Source of the DNA: an uncultured Acetatifactor sp. | GTDB taxonomy: Bacteria; Bacillota; Clostridia; Lachnospirales; Lachnospiraceae | Reading direction: 5' to 3' | DNA: 34,773 nt | Assembly (NCBI GenBank): GCA_910584865.1 | Contig: CAJUCE010000030.1 | Location: 1 to 34,773 of the forward strand | Part shown: one piece after another, positions 1 through 7,199 of the stretch | How the letters are laid out: the number at the start of each line of letters is the position of its first letter | Position numbering within the stretch: the first letter of the stretch is position 1 | Program-made: the position numbers and the translations under genes | Notes under the pieces: generated by a model | Told to the model about the DNA's origin: nothing | The model's input: only the letters and a program-made list of their open reading frames with translations | Databases searched by the model: none

Positions 1-186
1 GCTGATAAATGGCTCTCCCTCAATATAAGACACCACATCTTTCGGGTTCATTCCCCGGAACTCATCAACCGTCTTTACCAGGATATGCGCCAGAATGATC
101 TTATTTCCCAACAGGCGCTTTGCCTTATCATCATACTGTGCGTCCTGGTCTGCCATGCTGACCGCATTCTTTATTTCCGTATCCAT
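1..186 (-). CDS. Rpn-family (PD-(D/E)XK) nuclease/transposase-like protein, N-terminal part
   Basis: The first 62 codons read off the left window edge, so the C-terminus is outside the window. The ATG at 186 follows an AGGAGG box (197-202) with 10-nt spacing; another ATG at 193 is in a different frame. The visible segment contains YDDKAKRLLGNK and ends near YIEGEPFIS. This resembles the N-terminus of the Rpn recombination-promoting nuclease / PD-(D/E)XK transposase-like proteins that are abundant in Lachnospiraceae. In that family the catalytic residues lie further on, so activity cannot be judged here. A sigma-A-type promoter lies upstream inside a 48-bp direct repeat that borders an inserted IS element. 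The assignment rests on remembered family appearance, not on a search. Confidence 0.7.
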   Translation of the reverse strand, partial: MDTEIKNAVSMADQDAQYDDKAKRLLGNKIILAHILVKTVDEFRGMNPKDVVSYIEGEPFIS

Positions 187-257
187 CAGCCATAAACCTC
201 CTTTTTGTATGGTGGAAACGCAAAAGCCATTCCCAAAAGGTATATGACCTCAATGCC

Positions 258-286
258 ATTATACCCCGAAATCCCGGCTAAATCAA
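258..286 (-). promoter_or_regulatory. Promoter of the Rpn-type gene, inside the direct repeat
   Basis: On the minus strand a -35 TTGATT (281-286) and -10 TATAAT (258-263) are separated by exactly 17 bp. The start codon lies about 70 bp downstream. The same promoter occurs in the second copy of the repeat (2240-2268), where it points into the IS element against the transposase. Confidence 0.6.
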
Positions 287-305
287 TCGGAACTTTATAA
301 TTGCC
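258..305. repeat. 48-bp direct repeat, left copy (target duplication of the IS1634-type element)
   Basis: 48 bases identical to 2240-2287. Outside these limits the two flanks diverge at once (C versus G before, G versus A after). The copies border the IS element exactly. Long, variable-length target duplications are a reported property of IS1634, so this is best read as a target-site duplication. Confidence 0.85.
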
Positions 306-416
306 GGGTCTTTGACAGCTCCATAACGCAAAAAGTATCTATAGGCCGCATAAAGCCTGTATTTTTTTGTCAAATTTTCTGTTGCATTTTATAGCAATAT
401 ATGGAGGCAATACGAC

Positions 417-2144
417 ATGAAAGTAACGACATCTAAATCTAAAAATTCTGAATCCTTTTATATAACCCATTCCTACATAAACAGCAATGGCAGGAGCACT
501 TCCAAAAGAATCAGGAAACTCGGCACCCTCAAGGAACTTACCGAAACGCTCGGCACTGACAGGGACGGCGTGATGGAGTGGGCGAGGGAGCAGGCCAGAC
601 TGGAAACAGAAAACTATAAAAGAGAAAAAGAGGCAAAGACGGTCCTTGTGCCTTTCCACGCTGACAGACAGCTGGATTATGGCTGCCAGAAACTTTATAA
701 AGGCGGATACCTTTTCCTCTAATCCGTCTATTACGGACTCGGACTCGACCGCGTCTGCCGGAAGATCAGGGACCGGCATAAGTTCCAGTATGACCTGAAT
801 GCCATACTGTCGGATCTGATCTATACCAGGATACTGGAGCCGGGAAGCAAACGCGCCTCCTACAGGGCAGCAATGGACTATCTTGAAAAGCCCTCCTATG
901 AGGAGCATGATGTCTACCGCGCCCTGGACGTGCTTGCCTCCGAGTGCGACTTCATACAGTCGGAAGCCTATAAGAACAGCAACTTCCAGGTAGACAGGAA
1001 TGACGGCATCCTTTACTACGACTGCACGAACTATTACTTTGAGATAGAGCAGGAAGACGGAAGCAAAAAATATGGAAAGAGCAAGGAGCACCGGCCTAAC
1101 CCAATCGTACAGATGGGGATGTTCACGGATGGGGACGGCATCCCCCTGGCTTTTTCCATCTTCCCGGGGAACCAGAACGAACAGCAGTCCCTGAAGCCCC
1201 TGGAAAAGACGGTCCTGCAGAGATTCGGACACTCCAGGTTCATCTACTGCTGCGATGCAGGCCTGGGTTCGGAAAGGAACCGGGAATTCAACCATATGGG
1301 GGAAAGGTCGTTCATCGTGACCCAGTCCATCAAGAAACTGCCCGCGGAGGACAGGGAATGGGCGCTCAATGGCAGCGGCTTCAGACGGCTGTCTGATGAT
1401 AAGCCAGTGGAGCTGTCTGAAATCAGAGAGGAAAAGGACTGTCTCTTCTATAAAGACTGTCCCTATACGACCAAGAAGCTGCACCAAAGGCTGATCATCA
1501 CCTACTCCCCCAAATATGCTGCCTACCAGAAGGAGATCCGCAGGAGGCAGGTGGAGCGCGCCGAGAAGATGGTCGCCTCCGGGAAAAGGAAAGCGGAGAG
1601 GAAGAACCCCAACGACCCGGCCAGGTTCGTCGGAAAGCTGGCTGTCACAAAGGACGGCGAGGCGGCCGGCATCGAGTATTATCTGGACGAGGATAAGATT
1701 GCAGAAGAGGCCAGGTATGACGGGCTGTATGCTGTATGCACCGACCTTTTGGACGATGACGTGGCCCCCATACTCAGGGTCAGCGAAGGGCGGTGGCGGA
1801 TAGAGGAATGCTTCCGCATCATGAAGACGGATTTCGAAGCCAGGCCTGCATTTGTGCGGCTTGAAGCCAGGCTCAAGGCCCACTTCCTGACCTACTTCCT
1901 CGCACTCCTTGTCTACCGCATCCTGGAAAAAAAGCTGGGAGGCAGCTATACCTGTGAGGAAATCTTACAGACATTGAAAGAAATAGATTTTGCAGACATA
2001 GAAGACCAGGGGTACATGCCTCTTTACAGACGATCAAAGCTGACTGATGCCCTGCATGAGGTTTGTGGGATTCGCACTGACTATCAGTTCATTACCAGAC
2101 AAAAGATGAGGGGAATCCAAAAAAGAAGTAAAGGCAGAGCATAA
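417..2144 (+). pseudogene. IS1634-family DDE transposase interrupted by one in-frame TAA
   Basis: The frame from ATG 417 to the stop at 2144 is continuous (about 575 codons) except for a TAA at 720-722. Residues before it (GGYLFL) and after it (SVYYGLGLDRVCRKI) flow together; relatives commonly have Gln here, so CAA to TAA is the simplest explanation. Catalytic-core signatures are intact: YYDCTNYYFE (first Asp), YCCDAGLGS (second Asp) and RWRIEECFRIMKTDF (the Glu with the Y/W-R-E-K spacing of IS4-type enzymes). A conserved C-terminal helical segment follows. An internal ATG at 873 would give a 423-residue product with the DDE core but without the N-terminal DNA-binding region. The rest of the gene is undamaged, so the mutation looks recent. 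Confidence 0.85.
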
Positions 2145-2171
2145 ATTACTATGTTTCATTACTAAAGCTTA

Positions 2172-2211
2172 AATCGCTGTAGCCCGCATAAACACTGGGG
2201 TTACAGCGATT
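2172..2211 (+). terminator. Hairpin behind the IS1634-type transposase
   Basis: A perfect 10-bp stem (AATCGCTGTA / TACAGCGATT), extended by a C-rich/G-rich inner pairing, lies 28 bp after the transposase stop. No clear T-run follows, so it may act as a terminator or as a subterminal structure of the IS end. Confidence 0.4.
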
Positions 2212-2239
2212 CATTGTCTACACAACTGTTAAAAACAGG

Positions 2240-2287
2240 ATTATACCCCGAAATCCCGGCTAAATCAATCGGAACTTTATAATTGCC
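2240..2287. repeat. 48-bp direct repeat, right copy
   Basis: Exact second copy of 258-305. Sequence to its right (from 2288) would have been contiguous with the rpn upstream region before the IS insertion. Confidence 0.85.
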
Positions 2288-2327
2288 ATCCCGGACAATA
2301 ATTGAAATTTGATTAGTTTTATGATTG

Positions 2328-2606
2328 TTACAGCGTTTCCTCCTTCCTCTTCGCTTTATCAGTATCTGCCCGGTCTGCCCCGGACACTTGCGCTTTGTAT
2401 GCTGCCAACTTTTCTTTTAACGATGCCCTCTGCGCAGGCTTGTCAGCCATTGCCGCCGCAGCTCTCAGTCCTCCACTGCCCATTGTGTAATCATGCCTTG
2501 CGTTTTCTACCGGGTACGGTATCGGTGCATTGGCGGCTCTTTCGCCTGTTTCCGGTCTTTCGGAAGTCTTTTCTTCCTGTGCTGACTTCTGGACATCATC
2601 GAACTG
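2328..2606 (-). pseudogene. C-terminal remnant of a probable conjugative-element (ICE) protein
   Basis: An open minus-strand frame of 92 codons ends at the TAA 2328-2330 and has no start; upstream it runs straight into the IS1182-type element at about 2606. The peptide is low-complexity and charged, with stretches such as PIPYPVENARHDYTMGSGG and SLKEKLAAYKAQVSG. These recall the C-terminal tails of YodL/DUF4316-like proteins carried by Tn916/Tn1549-type elements of gut Clostridia. The family name is a memory-based suggestion; the truncation is seen directly. It marks the boundary of an older integrated element later cut by IS insertions. Confidence 0.45.
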
Positions 2607-3282
2607 TTGACAAACCCCCTTACATTAAAAATCTCCTGGAATATAATGACATATTTTTAGTAAAGTCGATAGGAATCATTGCCAGTAAAAAGGTCATGGT
2701 ATGTTATGCCATGGCCTTTATCATTCGTTTTAGATTTAACGCCGTTGACGATAAGAGGCACTGCTGTTCAGCCGCCTCTAATCCTCTTCTGTATAAAAAT
2801 CTTAAATTATGCCTTGCCTTTTGTGTTGCAAAGCTGCCTTCACTCCATATCTGCCGCAGGAGCAAAACTCTGGTGTGTCTTTCCGACCCATCTTTTTCAT
2901 GGTTCTTTTTAACTACTTCTTCAAAGATGTTTACCTGGATTCTTTTATCGGTCCCTTTTTCTCCTATGCATCTGCTATGGAAAGGACAGCCTTTACATAC
3001 CGTTTTGGCGCATCGGTACTCTTTTGTTACAGTATTTGTAGTCCGGTTGAGCCGGTGCAGGGGGAGCTCTTTCTTCCCAGGGCAGATAAAGACATCTTTC
3101 TGTTCGCCATACTGAAAGTCTTTCCTTTGGAATTCCGTAGTCCCTCTTTTTTGCTCTGTCCTTTCTGGTGTATAGAAGTCTATGTTCCTTTCCGATAACT
3201 GCTGGTTGATAAGGTTTGTGTCATAACCGCTGTCGGCACATGCTTCCTGTATTTTCAAACCCAGATTGTCGCCCATCAAACT
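2607..3282 (-). mobile_element. Truncated IS1182-type insertion sequence
   Basis: One end begins at about 2607 (TTGACAAACCCCCTTACA) next to the ICE fragment. The element carries only the 3' part of a transposase gene. The other end is lost at about 3282, where the flank of the IS91-type element begins. No matching terminal repeat is visible on the right, so it is a remnant. Confidence 0.55.
2704..3279 (-). pseudogene. IS1182-family transposase, C-terminal fragment
   Basis: 191 residues read from a fortuitous ATG at 3279 to the stop at 2704, with an in-frame TAG two codons upstream of that ATG. The fragment begins at ADSGYDTNLI, the conserved region around the second catalytic Asp. It continues through the Cys-rich block (CAKTVCKGCPFHSRC) typical of IS1182/IS5-like DDE transposases and ends in LRFLYRRGLEA ... 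TALNLKRMIKAMA. The N-terminal DNA-binding half and the first catalytic Asp are missing; full-length relatives are about 450-550 residues. It is non-functional. The Cys spacing and C-terminal motif make the family call fairly secure. Confidence 0.75.
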
Positions 3283-3424
3283 AAAGTTCCTATCTCCCGC
3301 ACAAAAACGTCAAATTAAAATCTTAGTCTTCAAATACTCTCTATAAGAGCGTGCTGCAGGATGCGGCGCGTTTTCCTCTTGACCATCCCACGCCATTCCG
3401 CTATAGTTTTTATGGAATAAAAAA

Positions 3425-3473
3425 GTGCCTACGGCACATCAGCTCCCCCTGCCCCCTCAATCTTTGAGGGGGG
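3425..3473. repeat. Two hairpins in the 5' flank of the IS91-type transposase
   Basis: A small stem GTGCC-TAC-GGCAC (3425-3437) is followed by a 9-bp stem CCCCCTCAA-TCT-TTGAGGGGG (3452-3472). Neither has a T-run. Being about 40-85 bp upstream of the transposase, they may belong to the IS91-type left end or to its leader. The rest of 3283-3510 shows no coding content. Confidence 0.4.
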
Positions 3474-3510
3474 TATTGCTTTCCGGCCACATTTATCGCA
3501 TAATAATCTC

Positions 3511-4677
3511 ATGAACATCCTACAAGAAATCTTTAATGATAATTACGAAATAATTCAATATACCCTCCATCCCAGGGCTGTCGAAATGGAGAACATCGAA
3601 AAGATGATGAACTGTGGCGACCCTTCCTTCGGCGGCGCCATGTATGCCTGCTCCCAATGCGGGGAGATGAAGTTCGTCCCTTTCCGCTGCAAGAGCCGCT
3701 TCTGCCCCACCTGTGGCGTAAAGTACTGCCAGGAACGTTCCACGTCCATGTCCTTCAAGCTCCTACGGTGCGGCCACCGCCACTGCGTCTTTACCATTGA
3801 TGAGGAGCTCAGGCATTTCTTCCTGGAAGACCGCTCCCTCCTGGACTGCCTTTTCCAGGCTGTCCGCAATGTCGTGTCCCAAATGTTTTATAAGCTCAAT
3901 AAATCCGAAAACTTTGTCCCCGGTTTTATCTGTGTCCTCCATACCTTTGGCCGGCCCCTGGAATGGAATCCCCATATCCACTGCCTCATCACCGAGGGCG
4001 GCTTCTCTGACAGCGGGTTATGGCGGGCAGTAAAACATTTCAACTATACTTACCTGCGCAAGGCTTTCCAGACGGTTCTGCTAAATGAAATGGAAAAAAG
4101 GATCGGCCCTTCCTTCAAAAAGACCAAAGCCCTTATCTACCGCAAAGATAAGAACGGCTTTTATGTCTATGCAAAACCTTCCCTTTCCGACGCCAATACC
4201 GTCATCAAATATATCAGCCGCTACCTGGGGCGCCCTGTCATCGCCCTTTCCCGCATCGACTCCTACGATGGGGAAAACGTCACTTTCCACTATAACAGGC
4301 ATGAGGACAATGTTTTTGTCCAAAAGGCCATCCCGGCCATTGACTTCATTAAGCTCCTCATCCAGCATATCCCGGAACGGAACTTCAAGATGACACGCTA
4401 CTATGGGCTTTATGCCAGGCACAGGGCGGATGACCCCTCCCCTGGCTGCAGGGCCGTCCACCCCTCAAAACACGCCATCCTGCGCAGCTTCAACAAATGG
4501 CGTGAAATGGTCCTCCTTTCTTTCGGCTATGACCCCCTGCAATGCCCTGAATGTAAAACGAAAATGACATTCCTTGAACTGTATTTTAAACACAAAAGAG
4601 TCTTCCTGGACGAACTTTATGAAAGGACCATGGCCAAGGCAAAAGCCAGGATGAAGGCCAGGTGCCGTTCCTCTTGA
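3511..4677 (+). CDS. IS91-family rolling-circle (HUH, Y2) transposase
   Basis: A complete 388-residue frame. The N-terminal zinc-ribbon region (residues 47-73) has CSQC, then CKSRFCPTC and KYC. The HUH motif is HIHC (His155, His157). The catalytic tyrosine pair sits in IKYISRYLGR (Tyr234 and Tyr238, three residues between, as in IS91). A second Cys pair occurs near the C-terminus (CPECKTKM). The enzyme nicks and joins single DNA strands during one-ended rolling-circle transposition, without target duplication. All key residues are present, so it may be active. A GAAC tetranucleotide (4978-4981), the kind of sequence IS91 elements abut, lies just beyond the downstream terminator; it could mark the element end but is only a weak clue. 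Upstream, a truncated IS1182-type element stops abruptly near 3282, consistent with this element having arrived there. Confidence 0.85.
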   Translation: MNILQEIFNDNYEIIQYTLHPRAVEMENIEKMMNCGDPSFGGAMYACSQCGEMKFVPFRCKSRFCPTCGVKYCQERSTSMSFKLLRCGHRHCVFTIDEELRHFFLEDRSLLDCLFQAVRNVVSQMFYKLNKSENFVPGFICVLHTFGRPLEWNPHIHCLITEGGFSDSGLWRAVKHFNYTYLRKAFQTVLLNEMEKRIGPSFKKTKALIYRKDKNGFYVYAKPSLSDANTVIKYISRYLGRPVIALSRIDSYDGENVTFHYNRHEDNVFVQKAIPAIDFIKLLIQHIPERNFKMTRYYGLYARHRADDPSPGCRAVHPSKHAILRSFNKWREMVLLSFGYDPLQCPECKTKMTFLELYFKHKRVFLDELYERTMAKAKARMKARCRSS

Positions 4678-4683
4678 TTTTTT

Positions 4684-4723
4684 CTCCTGTCTGTATCATA
4701 CTGTACCTATCAACAGACAGGAG
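4684..4723 (+). promoter_or_regulatory. Hairpin that covers the Shine-Dalgarno sequence of the next small ORF
   Basis: A perfect 11-bp inverted repeat, CTCCTGTCTGT (4684-4694) and ACAGACAGGAG (4713-4723), has an 18-nt loop. The right arm contains AGGAG of the ribosome-binding site of the ORF starting at 4734. The left arm is therefore an anti-Shine-Dalgarno strand that would hide the site. It begins 7 bases after the transposase stop, so translating ribosomes could open it. Confidence 0.6.
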
Positions 4724-4733
4724 GCTTCCATAC

Positions 4734-4910
4734 ATGGACGGACAATTCATCAGGGAACTCAGACTCAAATACATCCAGAATCCCCCGGAGGGCATGACCG
4801 CCGCGCTGGTCAGAAACATGACCGATGGCGACCTTCTGGACATGCACTATTTCCTTACCGAAGACGATGATCTAGATGATGACCCAGAAGAAGGCTTTTA
4901 CATCTTCTGA
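4734..4910 (+). CDS. Small acidic protein linked to the IS91-type transposase
   Basis: 58 residues, ATG with a strong AGGAGG site 9 nt upstream. The N-terminal half is mildly basic/helical (MDGQFIRELRLKYI). The C-terminal third is very acidic (TEDDDLDDDPEEG). It lies between the transposase stop and a strong terminator, so it is probably part of the same mobile unit and co-transcribed. I do not recognise a family. The acidic tail could suggest a protein- or DNA-mimicking role, but that is speculation. The frame could be extended upstream to 4662, but the ribosome-binding site favours 4734. Confidence 0.6.
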   Translation: MDGQFIRELRLKYIQNPPEGMTAALVRNMTDGDLLDMHYFLTEDDDLDDDPEEGFYIF

Positions 4911-4932
4911 CCACATCGTCCTCTTTGTTGCG

Positions 4933-4953
4933 CCCGCCTTTTGGCGGGTTTTT
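4933..4953 (+). terminator. Rho-independent terminator of the IS91-type unit
   Basis: CCCGCC-TTTT-GGCGGG stem-loop followed directly by TTTTT. It lies 22 bp after the stop of the small acidic ORF. Confidence 0.85.
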
Positions 4954-4981
4954 ATTATGCTTTTGTCGTCATTTGGAGAAC

Positions 4982-5251
4982 TTTCCTATTATATAAAAAA
5001 GGACATTCCGGGATTCACGGAATCTCCCATCACAAAAAGGCCTGCACCCTGTACAGGATGCCAGCTCTGACCTTCCCTGATCATGAAAACTGCCGCAAAC
5101 AATCTGTCCATTCCCGTTCTCCCTTCCCATTTTTACCGGCTTCCCAGCTCTGCGCCCGGCCTTATGCCCGGTGTCCCTTTCTGTTTCTTACAGACCCGTA
5201 AAAAGGATTAGATATCATTTTACTCACTTTGCAGAAAATGTCAACAGAAAT
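4982..5251. other. Non-coding gap between the IS91-type unit and the accessory genes
   Basis: About 270 bp without a supported gene. It contains a weak inverted repeat (ATTCCG ... CGGAAT near 5006-5024) and AT-rich sequence after the 3' end of the next minus-strand gene. No convincing terminator, promoter or RNA gene is visible. Confidence 0.5.
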
Positions 5252-5797
5252 TCAGAAAAATTTCAGGTACCGTCCAATGGTTTCATCGCTCCACACATGG
5301 ACCTCAATATAGCGCTCCGGCCCCCGGTGCCCGTCGTCATTCCAGTCCTGGGGCAGGCCGTACCTGTGGATGATATCCAGGATTTCCTCATAGGTGTACA
5401 GCTTTTTCCTGTACTCCTTCCCGTCGTTTATCAATGGGCTGAACGCAGGCATGGAATCCCCATAGGTAAAAGAGAGCGTACGCTTGTCGAATTCTTCCAC
5501 GGAAATCTTCAGATATGCCCCGTTCTCGAACCAGGTGCTCAGCCATGGGCTGTGCTCCACCACCATGTAATGGGGAATCCGGCGCTCCATCCTTCCGCCC
5601 TTTCTGGCAAATTCTTTCCGCAGGATTTCCTCGCAGTTCCGGCGGTGCTCCACATACAGCGGATCCCGCCCGGCACTCTGGGAACCGGGCTTTTCCTGTC
5701 TGATGCGGGCCAGAACTGCCTTCGCCTCCTCTACGGACAGGTCTGACAGATTCCGGAACGGCCCTGTTGTCCTGTCATAATAATGATACAGCTCCAC
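5252..5797 (-). CDS. Conserved hypothetical protein, 181 residues
   Basis: A complete frame starting at GTG (5795-5797) with GGGAGGAAG about 6 nt upstream. The protein is soluble, rich in aromatic and charged residues, with no signal peptide or membrane span. Notable segments are MELYHYYDRTTGPFRNLSDL at the start, RIPHYMVVEHSPWLSTWF in the middle and GRYLKFF at the end. Its composition and codon use look like those of a real gene. I do not recognise a characterised family. It is transcribed in the same direction as the RNA-repair genes upstream on the minus strand, but a 226-bp repeat-bearing gap separates them, so a functional link is uncertain. Confidence 0.7.
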   Translation of the reverse strand: MELYHYYDRTTGPFRNLSDLSVEEAKAVLARIRQEKPGSQSAGRDPLYVEHRRNCEEILRKEFARKGGRMERRIPHYMVVEHSPWLSTWFENGAYLKISVEEFDKRTLSFTYGDSMPAFSPLINDGKEYRKKLYTYEEILDIIHRYGLPQDWNDDGHRGPERYIEVHVWSDETIGRYLKFF

Positions 5798-5959
5798 TTT
5801 GTACTTCCTCCCATGCTTCCCAAAAAGGTAACTTCTGTCTGCTCCTTCTTCTGCCCCATTCCCATATAATCCCGGGCATATGTTATTTTATGCTATTTGT
5901 TATTTCATTTATTTTCGTACTAAATTTCATCACAAAAGTGAGAGAGACTTCTGTTTGAA

Positions 5960-6007
5960 GACCAAAAGCTTGAAACCCAAAAGGGCCAAAAGCCTGAAAC
6001 CCAAAAG
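5960..6007. repeat. Tandem 24-bp repeat, two copies
   Basis: 5960-5983 and 5984-6007 match at 22 of 24 positions. Each unit is itself built from CCAAAAG sub-repeats. It sits just past the 3' end of the HD-Pnk gene (6024), next to a small GAAGCT-CAT-AGCTTC hairpin (6012-6026) that overlaps the gene's last codons. It is not coding on either strand. The rest of 5798-5959 contains nothing recognisable. Confidence 0.65.
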
Positions 6008-6023
6008 TTTGAAGCTCATAGCT

Positions 6024-7199
6024 TCAGCCCACCGTCAGATACCGTACCTCCTCCGCCTCCCAGGGCGCAGGAACCTCCAGTTTGTCAATCATCTCCTCCA
6101 GAACACTTTCCGGAATGTGTCTCTGCCTTATGCTGTTGCGCTCCAAAAGCTCCCGGTAGGGAACCTCCAGATAGAGAATATGCACTCTGGCGCCATATCC
6201 CGCACACAGCGCTGTCAGCTTTCTGCGGGTCTCCCGGATAATATTGGTAGCATTCCAGATAAACGGCTGCTTCCTGCGCAGGAACCCTTTCGCCTGCTCC
6301 AGGGCCGCCATTGCCACCCTTCCGGAGCCTTTGGCCGGCGATATCCCCATCTCCTCACGGAGCCGGTCCAGGGAAACCACCGACAGGCCGCCTCCCTTTT
6401 CCGCTATCCAGCTGTCCTTCCCGGACAGGGGCAACCCTGACATCAGATACACATCAAATGTCCTGTCATCATAAAGCTGCGCCCCCTGCCCCAGATTCTC
6501 CGTATGGAAAAAAACTTGTTTTGTATACGAATTATAAAATGGATACGGCTTTTCCCATACTCCCAGTTCCCGGGCATATTCACCGAACCAGTCCACCCGG
6601 TCCGCCAGGGCCTCCCGGTCATCCGCAATCCGCCCCAGTACATCCGCTTTGGCCAGCAGATGCAGCTGCCTCAGGGAGATGCTCTCCGCTGCCTTCAGCA
6701 GCTCGGCCTCAGGCCTTAGCTTTTCAGCGAACCACAGCGGCAGGCCATGGTACCGGATCAGCTTCGCCGCCTGTTCCCTTTCTGCAAAGGACAGCCCGAA
6801 CCGTTCCTTCTCCCTGTAGGCAAGAGCCCGAAACACTTTCTCACCTGCCAGGGCATGTCTGGGAGAAAGAATCTTTCCCTCTTCCTTTTTGGTGCAGTTC
6901 TTTTTTCCGATATCATGAAAAGCGGCGGCCGGGAACAGAATCTCCCGCTCCCCGGCATCCATAGCGTTCCACTCCGCAAATCCTGTCAATGCCCGGCAAA
7001 CCATCTCCGTATGGCGGTACACGTCCCCCTCGCCGTGAAACGTTTCCTCCTGGGGCACGCCCTTCAGCCGGTCAAGCTCCGGGTATCGCTCAAGGCAGCA
7101 TCCGGAAAAAGCGCCCGCAAAGGCATCTCCCCTGAAAAACCGTTCCCTGCTCCCTGCCCCATCGCCCGATTCCCCAAAAGACAGCTTCTTATCCTTCAT
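6024..7199 (-). CDS. HD-Pnk: HD phosphoesterase plus polynucleotide 5'-kinase (nucleic-acid end healing)
   Basis: 391 residues from the ATG at 7199, which has GGGAGG upstream and overlaps the ligase gene by 11 bp. The N-terminal half is an HD domain with a His63, His95-Asp96 (AAFHDIGKK), His115, His151, Asp186 pattern. In the characterised Runella HD-Pnk this domain removes 2',3'-cyclic or 3'-phosphate ends. The C-terminal half is a P-loop kinase: GLPLSGKD (255-262), Asp278 in VSLDRLRE, NATN (316-319) and an Arg-rich lid (RETRRK). It phosphorylates 5'-OH ends. The P-loop has Leu and Asp where GSGKS is more usual, so activity should not be assumed. Translational coupling to an RNA ligase gives a full heal-and-seal set. 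Function is inferred from family and pairing. Confidence 0.82.
   Translation of the reverse strand: MKDKKLSFGESGDGAGSRERFFRGDAFAGAFSGCCLERYPELDRLKGVPQEETFHGEGDVYRHTEMVCRALTGFAEWNAMDAGEREILFPAAAFHDIGKKNCTKKEEGKILSPRHALAGEKVFRALAYREKERFGLSFAEREQAAKLIRYHGLPLWFAEKLRPEAELLKAAESISLRQLHLLAKADVLGRIADDREALADRVDWFGEYARELGVWEKPYPFYNSYTKQVFFHTENLGQGAQLYDDRTFDVYLMSGLPLSGKDSWIAEKGGGLSVVSLDRLREEMGISPAKGSGRVAMAALEQAKGFLRRKQPFIWNATNIIRETRRKLTALCAGYGARVHILYLEVPYRELLERNSIRQRHIPESVLEEMIDKLEVPAPWEAEEVRYLTVG

Larger units (their letters stand above)
306..2239 (+). mobile_element. IS1634-family insertion sequence, about 1.93 kb, inactivated
   Basis: The element is delimited by the perfect 48-bp direct repeats. It contains one transposase frame (417-2144) on the plus strand. 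Its ends show a weak imperfect inverted relationship: the left end has GTCTTTGACAG and the complement of the right end has GTTTTTAACAG. A strong hairpin lies near the right end (2172-2211). The size and the long duplication fit IS1634 (IS4-like DDE superfamily). The exact tips are ambiguous by a base or two because the inverted repeats are poor. It cannot move by itself because the transposase has an in-frame stop. Confidence 0.8.

Noticed and set aside
339..1883. Long minus-strand open frame of 514 codons opposite the IS1634 transposase
   Set aside because: It is a shadow of the transposase reading frame: no ribosome site, unnatural composition, and the plus strand has clear DDE motifs.
3452..3472. 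Terminator upstream of the IS91-type transposase
   Set aside because: The stem is good, but GGTATTG follows rather than a T-run.
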